From Alphaproteobacteria bacterium (GTDB lineage: Bacteria; Myxococcota_A; UBA796; CAJQPC01), in the NCBI GenBank assembly GCA_020632795.1, contig JACKEV010000013.1:310001-374000 (forward strand): a DNA stretch of 64,000 nt, written 5' to 3'. This document shows, in pieces, positions 1-7,672 of this stretch. A model generated the notes under the pieces. The model worked only from the letters and a program-made list of their open reading frames with translations, was not told where the DNA came from and did no database searches. Within the stretch, counting starts at the first letter, position 1; each line of letters starts with the position of its first letter. Position numbers and translations under genes: made by a program.

Positions 1-161
1 TCGCTCAAGACAGCACCCAGCGTGAACAGGAGGTCCATCAGCGTGCTCTTCCCCGTCCCGTTCCGTCCCAGCAGGAGCGTGGACATGGCGGGTCTCAGCT
101 CCAAGGCGCTGAAGCAGGCGAGGTTCTCGACGCGGACGCTGGTGAGGACGAACTCAGTCAT
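1..161 (-). CDS. AAA-type ATPase, N-terminal part (gene runs off the left edge)
   Basis: The first 53 codons are present, and the rest lies beyond the window. The N-terminus reads as a beta strand followed by a Walker A motif GRNGTGKST at about residues 33-41. This is the arrangement of RecF/OLD/SMC-like ABC ATPases that open with a phrase of the type 'VENLACFSALEL'. The ATG at 161 is preceded by a purine-rich stretch. Eight bases of the gene overlap a small upstream reading frame (154-336), which suggests translational coupling. The substrate or partner cannot be told because everything after Walker A is missing. The family call is good; the specific role is unknown. Confidence 0.8.
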   Translation of the reverse strand, partial: MTEFVLTSVRVENLACFSALELRPAMSTLLLGRNGTGKSTLMDLLFTLGAVLS

Positions 162-336
162 GGTTCGGGGAGTATATTCTGCTGGAGACCCGCAGCGCGT
201 CGACGCCGCCGAACGGGGAGAGCGTATACAGCGCCACCACCTCGAACGTCGCGGCGTCGAGGGCCATCGAGCCGACGGCGACGCAGGCGCCTCCCTGGAT
301 CACCGCGACGCGCCAGGCCCTGGCCCCGACGCTCAT
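154..336 (-). CDS. Small hypothetical protein, possibly coupled to the AAA ATPase
   Basis: A 60-codon frame starts at an ATG and ends 8 bases inside the following ATPase gene. The product alternates hydrophobic and small residues, with a central stretch rich in Val, Ala and Gly, has one Cys, and ends in SPNHD. No family is recognised. It is listed because of the tight overlap with the ATPase start and because it sits directly downstream of the twin palindrome at 416-454, which could then control both divergent units. It may instead be a chance frame in a 300-bp intergenic region. Confidence 0.35.
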   Translation of the reverse strand: MSVGARAWRVAVIQGGACVAVGSMALDAATFEVVALYTLSPFGGVDALRVSSRIYSPNHD

Positions 337-415
337 CGGGAGGTTCCCGTTGTGGGCGACCGCGCTGGTGGCGGGAACCCACGTCGTCCGCCTTCAAGTC
401 CGGGGTTTCGGGGAC

Positions 416-454
416 TGGCAGAAACTGCCAGATCCCGGTTGGCAGTTACTGCCA
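416..454. promoter_or_regulatory. Twin palindromic operator, probably for the adjacent TetR regulator
   Basis: Two near-identical 15-bp palindromes, TGGCAGAAACTGCCA (416-430) and TGGCAGTTACTGCCA (440-454), share perfect 6-bp arms and differ only in the 3-bp centre. Their centres are 24 bp apart, just over two helical turns. They lie between the divergent ATPase and tetR-P450 units and abut the tetR start. Autoregulation by the TetR protein, with control of the P450 and perhaps of the divergent unit, is inferred from position and symmetry. Confidence 0.75.
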
Positions 455-473
455 CATGCGGTACACCAGGAGC

Positions 474-1109
474 ATGAGCCCTCCGCTTCCCCACTTCGAG
501 GCCCGCCCCGGCCGCGAGCAGGCCGCCCTGGAGGCGTCCCGCGCGGTGCTGGCCCTGTTCCTGGCGCAGCGCTCGGCGGACTTCTCCGTCAAGGCGCTGG
601 CCGAGCACACCGGCCTGTCCGAGCGCACGTTCTACCGCTACTTTCCCCACAAGGAGGACGCGGTCCGCCCCTACATCGAGGCCGGGCTGGAGCACGTCGT
701 CGCCGCCCTCCGCGCCGTCCCTCGGGACCGGCCGCTGCGCGAGGCGCTCACCGAAGCCCACGCCGAGCTGCTGGACCTCGGCCTGGTCGTCGACGTCGGG
801 GCCTTCCTGGCGGTGCTGAGCAGCACCGAGCGGCTCCGCGCCCTGTGGCTGTCGGTGGCCACCGACGCGGAGGCGGCCTTCGCCGAGGTCGTCGCGGAGC
901 GGCTCGGCGTCGCCCCCGACGCCCTCCAGGCCCGCATCGCCGGGGGGGTCATCGTGCTCGCCGGGCGCCTCGCGCTCCAGTCCGCTGGCGCGGCGCCCGA
1001 CGGGCACTCCCCCAGCCAGGTGTTCGCGGACTGCCTCGACCAGCTCGGCCCCGGGCTGTTCGAGGCCCCCGCCGCGGGCCACCCCGAGCAGACCCCCGAC
1101 AGGAGCTGA
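474..1109 (+). CDS. TetR/AcrR-family transcriptional regulator
   Basis: A 211-aa protein with an N-terminal TetR helix-turn-helix at about residues 25-55, including the recognition-helix pattern LSERTFYRYFPHKED. The helical C-terminal domain presumably binds a ligand. An alternative ATG at 456 lies one base after the operator. I prefer 474 because the operator would then sit upstream of the gene, although its AGGAG is unusually close to the ATG. The stop is two bases before the P450 start, so the two genes form an operon. The twin palindrome upstream is the probable autoregulatory site. The regulator probably responds to a P450 substrate or product (inference). Confidence 0.9.
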   Translation: MSPPLPHFEARPGREQAALEASRAVLALFLAQRSADFSVKALAEHTGLSERTFYRYFPHKEDAVRPYIEAGLEHVVAALRAVPRDRPLREALTEAHAELLDLGLVVDVGAFLAVLSSTERLRALWLSVATDAEAAFAEVVAERLGVAPDALQARIAGGVIVLAGRLALQSAGAAPDGHSPSQVFADCLDQLGPGLFEAPAAGHPEQTPDRS

Positions 1110-1111
1110 CC

Positions 1112-2467
1112 ATGCTGCCCCCCGGACCCGGACTGCTGGCCTTCATCCAGGCCGTGCGGACGCGCGGCTTCCTCGACGCGGTGGAGCAGGCCTGGCGGAC
1201 GCACGGCGACGTGTTCCGGGTGGGCCTGGGCGCGCGGACGCTGACCTTCGCGATGCACCCCGACGCGGTGCAGCAGGTCAACGTCACGGGCCGCAAGCGC
1301 TACGACAAGCGCGCCAGCTACGACGGGGTGCGGGACTTCCTCATCGGGGAGGGCATCGCGGCCAGCACCGGGGACCTCTGGCTGCGGCAGCGCCGGCTGA
1401 TGGCGCCGTTCTTCACGCACAGCGGCATCCGGGTGTACGCCGACCTGATGCTGCGGGACACCCAGCGCCTGGCCGAGCGCTGGGAGGACCTCGCCGACGC
1501 TGGCGAGGAGGTGGAGATCGCCGCGGAGATGACCCGGGTGACCGCCTCCATCATCCTCAAGGCCATGTTCAGCACCGAGGCGATGGCGTCCATCCACCGG
1601 ATGAAGGACGCGGTGGAGATCATGACCGCCTTCGTCTCCCAGCGTATGACCGGCCTGCGGGTGCCGCTGTGGGTGCCCACGGCGACGAACCGCCGCTACA
1701 TCGCCGCCCGGGACTACGCCCACGGGACCATCGCCGCCCTCATCGAGGAGCGCCGCGCGAGCGACCCGGCCGGCTGGCCCGACGACCTGCTCTCCCGCCT
1801 GATGAACGCCCGGGACGAGGAGACCGGCGAGGCCATGTCCGAGGCCTTGCTGCGCGACGAGTCGATCACCGTCTTCTTCGCCGGGCATGAGACCACCGCC
1901 CGCACGATGACCTTCGCCTGGTACGCCCTGGCCGCCCACCCCGAGGCCGCCGCGCGCCTGCACGCGGAGCTGGATCGGGAGCTGGGCGACGGCCCGGTCA
2001 CCGTGGACGCCCTGCGCCGGCTCCCCTACACGCTCCAGGTCGTGAAGGAGGTCCTGCGGCTCCACCCGCCGATCCCGTTCTACGTCCGCGACGCCGTGGC
2101 GGACGACGAGATCGGCGGCTTCACGATCCCCAGCGGGTCGGCGGTGATGCTGTCGCCGTACTGCACCCACCGCCACCCGGAGATCTGGGCGGACCCCGAG
2201 GCCTTCGACCCCGACCGCTGGAGCCCCGAGCGGGAGGCGCAGCGCCACCGCTTCGCCTACCACCCCTTCGCGGCGGGCCCGCGCACCTGCCTGGGGAACA
2301 ACTTCTCGCTGCTGGAGAGCCACCTGATGCTGGCGGTCCTGGCCCGGCGGTTCGCGCCCCGGCTGCGGGAGGGGTTCACCCCGCGCTGGGAGATGCAGGG
2401 GGTGCTGAGCCTGGGCGAGGGGCTGCCGATGGTCATCGCCCGGCGGGCGCCGCGCTCTTTTCACTGA
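1112..2467 (+). CDS. Cytochrome P450 monooxygenase
   Basis: A 451-aa haem-thiolate monooxygenase. The I-helix oxygen-activation motif AGHETTA is at 257-263, the K-helix ExxR is E313-R316 within KEVLRLHPP, and the haem-binding loop FAAGPRTCLG carries the Cys ligand at about 393. The WADPEAFDPDRW meander is also present. Length and motifs fit E-class bacterial P450s (CYP4/CYP102-like side of the family). No N-terminal membrane anchor is seen, so it is probably soluble. It is co-transcribed with the TetR gene two bases upstream and likely repressed by it. No ferredoxin or reductase is adjacent. The substrate cannot be deduced, but lipophilic fatty acid- or terpenoid-like compounds are common for this group. 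Confidence 0.95.
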   Translation: MLPPGPGLLAFIQAVRTRGFLDAVEQAWRTHGDVFRVGLGARTLTFAMHPDAVQQVNVTGRKRYDKRASYDGVRDFLIGEGIAASTGDLWLRQRRLMAPFFTHSGIRVYADLMLRDTQRLAERWEDLADAGEEVEIAAEMTRVTASIILKAMFSTEAMASIHRMKDAVEIMTAFVSQRMTGLRVPLWVPTATNRRYIAARDYAHGTIAALIEERRASDPAGWPDDLLSRLMNARDEETGEAMSEALLRDESITVFFAGHETTARTMTFAWYALAAHPEAAARLHAELDRELGDGPVTVDALRRLPYTLQVVKEVLRLHPPIPFYVRDAVADDEIGGFTIPSGSAVMLSPYCTHRHPEIWADPEAFDPDRWSPEREAQRHRFAYHPFAAGPRTCLGNNFSLLESHLMLAVLARRFAPRLREGFTPRWEMQGVLSLGEGLPMVIARRAPRSFH

Positions 2468-2514
2468 TCGGATGAGGCCTCTGCGCCCTCTGTCCCGGTG
2501 AGCCGGGAGCCTCC

Positions 2515-4551
2515 ATGACGTTCATCCTCCTCGCCCTGCTGGGACTGGCCTGTGACAAGGGGTCCCCCGCGGACGACACCGCGGCGCCGGGCACCTCGGA
2601 GACCGGCGGCCCGGAGCCCGACGACACCGACACCGCCGAGGACACCAGCGGCCCCGACGACACCGATGAGCCCGAGGTCACGGACGCCGACGGGGACGGC
2701 TTCGACGCGGCCGAGGACTGCGACGACGGCGACGCCGATGTCCACCCCGAGGCCACCGAGCGCTGCGACGGCGTGGACCAGGACTGCGACGGGGCGGTGG
2801 ACGAGGGCGCCGAGGACAGCGTGTGGCTGTACGTGGACGCCGACGGGGACGGCTTCGGCGCGGGGGAGCCGCTGGAGGAGGGCTGCCCCAGCGCGGCGCA
2901 GGCCGACAACGCCCTGGACTGCGACGACACCGACCCGGCGGTCACCCCGGCGCGCTTCGACCACGCGGACGGCGCCGTGGGCGACCTCACCGCCTCTCTG
3001 CTGGGCGCGGAGGGGGCGCCCGCCCGGGCCACGCTCTCGGACGCGGGCACCCTGACCCTGTGCCCCGGGACCTGGTGGGTGAACCTCACGGTCGCCGCGG
3101 ACGTCACGGTGCGGCCCTGGGCGGACGGACTGGTGCTGGACGGCGGCGATCAGGGCACCGTCGTGGCTGTTGACCAGGGCGGCGTGGCCCTGCGGCTGGA
3201 GGACCTCACCCTCACGGGGGGCGAGGCGGACCGCGAGGTCGAGGGCTGGACCGAGGCGGGGCTCAGCGGCGGCGGGCTGCTCTGTTGGGGGCCGAGCCAG
3301 GTGACCCTGGACGGGGTGACGCTCACCGGCAACCACGCGGCGGTCGGCGGCGGGGCCCACGCGGGCGCGGGGTGCGCCATCGAGCTGGTCGACGCGGAGA
3401 TCTCGGCGAACGAGGCGGACGAATACGGCGGCGGGCTCGGGGCGTATCAGGCCAGCCTGAGCCTGCAGGACAGCGTCGTGCGCGCCAACCTCGCCGGCCG
3501 CGCCGGGGGGATCTGGGGGGTGGGCGCCAGCGTGGCGATGGACGGCGGCCAGCTCGTGGAGAACACGGCCGGCGGCAGCGCGGGCGGGCTCTACGTCTAC
3601 GAGGGCAGCGCGACCCTGACCGACGTGCGGGTCGAGGGCAACGTCTCGGACGACGTCGGCGGCGTGGCCCTGAACGCCTCAACCGGACACCTCGAGGACG
3701 TCGACCTCATCGACAACCACGCCGTCCAGGCCAGCTACTACGGCGACGCCACCGGGGGCGGCGGGATGAACCTCTACGAGGCCCAGGTGGCGATCGTCGG
3801 CGGGGTCTTCGAGGACAACACCTCGGACCGCGACGGCGGGGGCATCGTGATCAAGCACTCGAGCGCCTTGGCCATCTCCGGCACGCGCTTCGCCCGCAAC
3901 CGCTCGTCCGACGACGGCGGCGCCATCCGGATCAGCTCCGGCGTGAGCGCGGTCATCGAGGACGCCATGTTCGAGGACAACGAGGGCCAGTCCGGGGGAG
4001 CCATCCACTGTGACTCCAGCCTCTCGGACCTGCAGCTCGCCCGGCTCGACTTCACCGACAACACCGCCGTCCACGGCGGCGCCCTCTACATCTCCCTGGC
4101 CGACCTGGTCGCCGAGGACCTCACCCTGACCGGCAACACGGCCTGGGCGGGCTACGGCGGCGGGATGAGCCTGGGGGGGTACTCGCTGTCGGCCCAGCTG
4201 AGCCGGCTGACCTTCGACAGCAACGTGGCCGACGACGGCGGCGCGCTGTCCATCTCTACCGGCGAGGTCGTCGCCGAGGCGCTGGTCATCGCCAACAGCG
4301 AGGCCTACGACGACGGGGGCGGCCTCCACGTCCGGGCCAGCGCGACCCTGCAGGTCACCGGGCTGGAGGTCCGCGACAGCGTGGCCGGCCTGGAGGGCGG
4401 CGGGGTGTGGGTCAGCGACGACAGCACGGTCGAGGTCACCGACGGCACGCTCTCCGGGAACAGCCCCGAGGCCCTGTACCACGAGGCCGCCGGTGCGCTG
4501 AGCTTCCCCGCCGGCTCGGACTTCACCTGCGACGCGCAGGGGTGTCAGTAG
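2515..4551 (+). CDS. MopE-type Cys/Asp-repeat lipoprotein with right-handed beta-helix domain
   Basis: A 678-aa secreted lipoprotein. The signal peptide ends in the lipobox LGLAC, so the mature protein starts at Cys13. An acidic Thr/Asp/Glu-rich linker follows to about residue 55. Two MopE-type putative metal-binding units come next, with DxDGDGF, DCDDGD and CDGVDQDCDG patterns. The rest (about residues 160-660) is a repeating array of 20-25-residue rungs with GG-rich turns and Asn ladders (patterns such as NHAAVGGGA and DNTSDRDGGG). This is typical of right-handed parallel beta-helices and polymorphic outer-membrane proteins. A GGGAG ribosome site precedes the ATG. Surface display and calcium or metal binding are inferred. 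It stands alone after the P450 gene. Confidence 0.85.
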   Translation: MTFILLALLGLACDKGSPADDTAAPGTSETGGPEPDDTDTAEDTSGPDDTDEPEVTDADGDGFDAAEDCDDGDADVHPEATERCDGVDQDCDGAVDEGAEDSVWLYVDADGDGFGAGEPLEEGCPSAAQADNALDCDDTDPAVTPARFDHADGAVGDLTASLLGAEGAPARATLSDAGTLTLCPGTWWVNLTVAADVTVRPWADGLVLDGGDQGTVVAVDQGGVALRLEDLTLTGGEADREVEGWTEAGLSGGGLLCWGPSQVTLDGVTLTGNHAAVGGGAHAGAGCAIELVDAEISANEADEYGGGLGAYQASLSLQDSVVRANLAGRAGGIWGVGASVAMDGGQLVENTAGGSAGGLYVYEGSATLTDVRVEGNVSDDVGGVALNASTGHLEDVDLIDNHAVQASYYGDATGGGGMNLYEAQVAIVGGVFEDNTSDRDGGGIVIKHSSALAISGTRFARNRSSDDGGAIRISSGVSAVIEDAMFEDNEGQSGGAIHCDSSLSDLQLARLDFTDNTAVHGGALYISLADLVAEDLTLTGNTAWAGYGGGMSLGGYSLSAQLSRLTFDSNVADDGGALSISTGEVVAEALVIANSEAYDDGGGLHVRASATLQVTGLEVRDSVAGLEGGGVWVSDDSTVEVTDGTLSGNSPEALYHEAAGALSFPAGSDFTCDAQGCQ

Positions 4552-4571
4552 AACCGTTTCAAGACGGTTTT
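4552..4571 (+). terminator. Possible short hairpin terminator after the beta-helix lipoprotein gene
   Basis: Directly after the TAG stop a 6-bp perfect stem, AACCGT/ACGGTT with a 6-base loop, is followed by only a short T run. The position fits a terminator. The stem is short and the U-tract weak, so efficiency is doubtful. Confidence 0.35.
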
Positions 4572-4622
4572 GGATGAGTTGTCAGACGTCCCGAGACTGA
4601 GAGGCCGGCGGGTTCGGTTCAG

Positions 4623-4937
4623 GGTCGTCCATCCAGGATGACCTCGGCGAAGGGTCGATGGAGGTCGTCCGTCCAGGGCTCCAAGACCGCAGAGGGTCCG
4701 TCCCGGACACACGAAGGCCTCGGAGGGGTTGTAGACGAAGGGGTCGTCTTGGCGCGTGGCCGCGAGGGAACCGCTGAGGTTCTTGAAATCCTTGATTGAA
4801 CAATTCAGGGGTCTACAAGACGCGCAGAGGATTCATCGCGGCCACGCGCCGAGCCGTGGCGTGTCCCTCCAGCCTCTCCGAGGCCTCCTCAGCCCTGGAT
4901 GGGCTCTCTGCGTCCTCGGAGTCCTGGATGGACGACC
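4623..4937. repeat. Imperfect inverted repeat in a 440-bp gene-free stretch
   Basis: The gap 4552-4992 holds no convincing gene but does hold two related copies of a sequence in opposite orientation. The outer ends match exactly over 15 bp (4623-4637 GGTCGTCCATCCAGG against its complement at 4923-4937). Inside, blocks such as GCGTGGCCGCGA, AGGCCTCGGAG and GTCTTGTAGAC-like segments recur inverted, with substitutions and small gaps. A third, direct partial copy of the end lies near 4662-4677. The two arms translate to similar junk peptides in opposite strands, which is how the relation was noticed. It could be a decayed insertion element, a MITE-like unit or an RNA-forming repeat; which one is not known. 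Confidence 0.6.
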
Positions 4938-4992
4938 GTGAAGTTCCCTTCGCCGACGCATCAGCCTCGAACGGACAGGGTGCTGTTACACC

Positions 4993-7194
4993 TCACCCCT
5001 TCATCGGCAGCGTCCGCACCCGCTCGCCGGTGAGCGCGGCCCAGGCGTTGGCGATGGCCGGCGCCACCGGGGGGACGCCGGGCTCGCCCACGCCGCCGGG
5101 CGGGCCGCCGGAGCCCTCCAGGTAGGTGTGGATGGCCCGGGGGGCCTCGTCGATCCGCAGCACGGGGTAGTCGTTGTAGTTGCCCTGCACCACCGCGCCG
5201 TCCTGGAGGGTGATGTTGCCGTACAGCGCGATGGAGGCGCCGAAGATGAACGCGCCCTCGAGCTGCGCGCGGACCCGCTCGGGGTTCATCACGGTGCCCG
5301 CGTCCAGGGCGATCCAGGCCTCCTCCAGCTTCGGACCGCCGTCGGGGTGCCTGGAGACGGCCACCACGACCGCGGTGTAGCTGTTGAAGCTCAGGTGCGC
5401 GGCGAAGCCCAGCGCCCGGCCCTCGGGCTGGGGGGCGTCGTAGCTGGAGGCCTCGCGCACCTTGTCGATGACCCGGTAGTAGCGGCCTGTGTCGATGGGG
5501 TGGTCGTCGAGGGACAGCCCGTAGTTCATCCGGGCGATCTTGTCCTTTCGCGGAGACAGCTTGCGCGGCGGCCCCAGCACCTGCTTGAGCATGTCCGGGG
5601 TGGGGACCCCGCGCAGCCGGGCCAGCTCGTCCACGAAGGACTGCGTGGCGAAGGCGTGGTTGATGTTGTAGACCGAGCGCAGCCACCCGATGCGCAGGCG
5701 GTTCTTCGCCTCGTGGGTCTCGATGGCGAACGCGGGCACGTCCAGGGCGAGGTCGGTGAGGCCCTGGCTCAGCTCCAGCTTCGAGATGCCGTCGACCAGG
5801 CTGAGGAAGGTGCTCAGGATGGAGGGGGCGCAGACGCGGTGGCGCCAGGCGGTGAGCGCGCCGGCCTCGTCGAAGCCGGCGTCCAGGCGCTGCACGGCGC
5901 AGGCGTGGTAGTAGCCGTGGCGCATGTCGTCCTCGCGGGTCCACTGCACCCGCACGGGGCGGCCGACCGCGCGGGAGAGCAGCGCGGCCTCCAGGACGAA
6001 GTCGGGCTTGCCCTTGCGTCCGAAGGCGCCGCCCAGGAAGGTCACGTTGACCGTGACGTCTTCTTCGTTGATCTCCAGGACCTTGGCGACCGTGCTGCGG
6101 GTGCGCTGGGGCGCCTGCACGGGGGCCCAGACCTCGCAGCGGTCCCCCTGCACCCAGGCCAGCGCGGCCACAGGCTCCATCTGGGCGTGGGACAGGTGGG
6201 GTACCTGGTAGACGGCGCTGTGGGTCTGCGCGGCGCTGGCGAGGGCCTTGTCGGCCTTGCCCTTCTTGCGCTTGGCGGCGCCGGGGGTCTCGACCCGCTC
6301 GCGCATCATGACCATCTCGGCCTCGGTGCTGATCTCGGCGTTGGGGCCGGCGGTCCAGGTGACGCGCAGCGCGCGGCGACCCTCCAGGGCGGCCCAGGTG
6401 TCCGAGGCGACCACAGCGACGCCGCCCAGAGGGGCGAAGCGGCCGGGCGCTTCCCAGGTGCGCATCGTGATGACGTCGATGACGCCGGGCACAGCGCGGG
6501 CCTCGCTGTCGTCGAACGAGGCCACGGCGCCGCCCAGGTCGGGGGGGCGCAGGATGACGGCGGTGACGGTGCCCTCGGGGGTGACGTCCGCGCCGTACTT
6601 CGCCGCGCCGGTGACCATGGCCACGCCGTCGGGGAAGGGCGACCCCTCGCCCAGGGCGACGTCGGCGTCCGGGCGCAGCGCCGGAGCCTTGGGGATGGGC
6701 TGCAGGGCGGCCTCGGCGGCCAGCTCGCCGAAGCCGAGCTGCTGGCCCGAGGCGGGGTCGGTGACCGCGTGGTCCTTCGCGACCAGGCCGGCGGGGTCGA
6801 CGCCCCAGCGGGCCGCGGCGGCGGCCACGAGCATCTCGCGGGCGGCGGCGCCGGCCTCGCGCAGCATGACGATCTGGGTGCGGACGCTGGTGGAGCCGTC
6901 GGTGTTCTGGTCGCCGTAGACCGCGTCGCCAGTGGCCTGGACCACCTCCACGCGGGAGAGGTCCGCGCCCATCTCCAGGCCGATGACCGCGGGCAGCGTC
7001 GCGCGCACCCCCTGGCCCATCTCGGAGCGGTTGCAGGTGATGAAGAGGGCGCCGTCGGACTCCAGCCGGACGAAGACATTGGGCTCGAAGTCGGCGGCGC
7101 CCTCGGCGAAGGCGGGCCGGACCCCCAGGCTCAAGGCGGCGCTGCCCAGGCCCAGGGCGATGAGGAAGCCGCGTCGGGTGACCTGCGCGCTCAT
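4993..7194 (-). CDS. Molybdenum hydroxylase large subunit (isoquinoline 1-oxidoreductase beta / aldehyde dehydrogenase type), Tat-exported
   Basis: A 733-aa protein of the xanthine oxidase superfamily that binds molybdopterin cytosine dinucleotide and hydroxylates or oxidises aldehydes or N-heterocycles. The N-terminus carries a twin-arginine signal (TRRGFLIALG, residues 6-15) and a hydrophobic stretch ending at AFA, so the enzyme works in the periplasm. Family signatures include SEMGQGVRATLPA near residue 60, FLGGAFGRKG in the middle, and GGPPGGVGEPGVPPVAPAIANA near the C-terminus, where the conserved catalytic Glu of the family falls. The length matches IorB-type subunits. The ATG overlaps the stop of the 2Fe-2S subunit gene by 4 bases (ATGA), and a tetrahaem cytochrome gene leads the operon. 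The substrate is unknown. Confidence 0.92.
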   Translation of the reverse strand: MSAQVTRRGFLIALGLGSAALSLGVRPAFAEGAADFEPNVFVRLESDGALFITCNRSEMGQGVRATLPAVIGLEMGADLSRVEVVQATGDAVYGDQNTDGSTSVRTQIVMLREAGAAAREMLVAAAAARWGVDPAGLVAKDHAVTDPASGQQLGFGELAAEAALQPIPKAPALRPDADVALGEGSPFPDGVAMVTGAAKYGADVTPEGTVTAVILRPPDLGGAVASFDDSEARAVPGVIDVITMRTWEAPGRFAPLGGVAVVASDTWAALEGRRALRVTWTAGPNAEISTEAEMVMMRERVETPGAAKRKKGKADKALASAAQTHSAVYQVPHLSHAQMEPVAALAWVQGDRCEVWAPVQAPQRTRSTVAKVLEINEEDVTVNVTFLGGAFGRKGKPDFVLEAALLSRAVGRPVRVQWTREDDMRHGYYHACAVQRLDAGFDEAGALTAWRHRVCAPSILSTFLSLVDGISKLELSQGLTDLALDVPAFAIETHEAKNRLRIGWLRSVYNINHAFATQSFVDELARLRGVPTPDMLKQVLGPPRKLSPRKDKIARMNYGLSLDDHPIDTGRYYRVIDKVREASSYDAPQPEGRALGFAAHLSFNSYTAVVVAVSRHPDGGPKLEEAWIALDAGTVMNPERVRAQLEGAFIFGASIALYGNITLQDGAVVQGNYNDYPVLRIDEAPRAIHTYLEGSGGPPGGVGEPGVPPVAPAIANAWAALTGERVRTLPMKG

Positions 7195-7658
7195 GGCTTG
7201 TCCTCCGCGACGCTGCGGATGGCCGCGCGGATGCGCAGGTAGGTGCCGCAGCGGCAGATGTTGCCGGCCATGTAGCGGTCGATCTCCGCGTCGGTGGGGT
7301 CGGGGTTGTTCTGCAGCAGGGCGGCGGCGCTCATGAGCTGGCCGGACTGGCAGAAGCCGCACTGGGGGACCCGGTGGGCGATCCAGGCCTCCTGCAGGGG
7401 GTGCAGGTTGTCCGGCTCCCCCAGGCCCTCGATGGTGGTCACCGCGCGGCCGGCGGCGGCCGAGATGGGGGTGACGCAGGACCGGATGGCCTGGCCGTCG
7501 AGGTGCACGGTGCAGGCGCCGCACAGGGCGCGCCCGCAGCCGAAGCGGGTGCCGGTGAGGCCCAGCAGGTCGCGCAGCACCCACAGCAGCGGCGTGTTGG
7601 GGGCGGCGTCGACCTCGCGGCGCTCCCCGTTGATCATCAGCTCGTACGATTGGGACAT
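7191..7658 (-). CDS. 2Fe-2S subunit of molybdenum hydroxylase (IorA/CoxS type)
   Basis: A 155-aa electron-transfer subunit with two [2Fe-2S] clusters. The plant-ferredoxin-like cluster is held by C41, C46, C49 and C61, and the second by C100, C103, C135 and C137 (QCGFCQSGQ ... NICRCGTY). I chose the ATG at 7658 because GGAGA lies just upstream and the residues before it are not family-like. The subunit has no signal peptide and probably rides out with the Tat-targeted large subunit, as is known for this family. It lies 14 bases after the cytochrome c gene and overlaps the large-subunit start by 4 bases. Confidence 0.95.
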   Translation of the reverse strand: MSQSYELMINGERREVDAAPNTPLLWVLRDLLGLTGTRFGCGRALCGACTVHLDGQAIRSCVTPISAAAGRAVTTIEGLGEPDNLHPLQEAWIAHRVPQCGFCQSGQLMSAAALLQNNPDPTDAEIDRYMAGNICRCGTYLRIRAAIRSVAEDKP

Positions 7659-7672
7659 GGGGTCTCCGCGGG

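Noticed and set aside
4582..4941. Two short opposing frames with similar peptides
   Set aside because: The similarity arises because they lie on the arms of an inverted repeat. No start site or family is seen, so I report the repeat and not genes.
5128..7242. 704-codon plus-strand frame opposite the molybdenum hydroxylase
   Set aside because: It is an antisense shadow typical of high-GC DNA; the minus strand carries clear family motifs.
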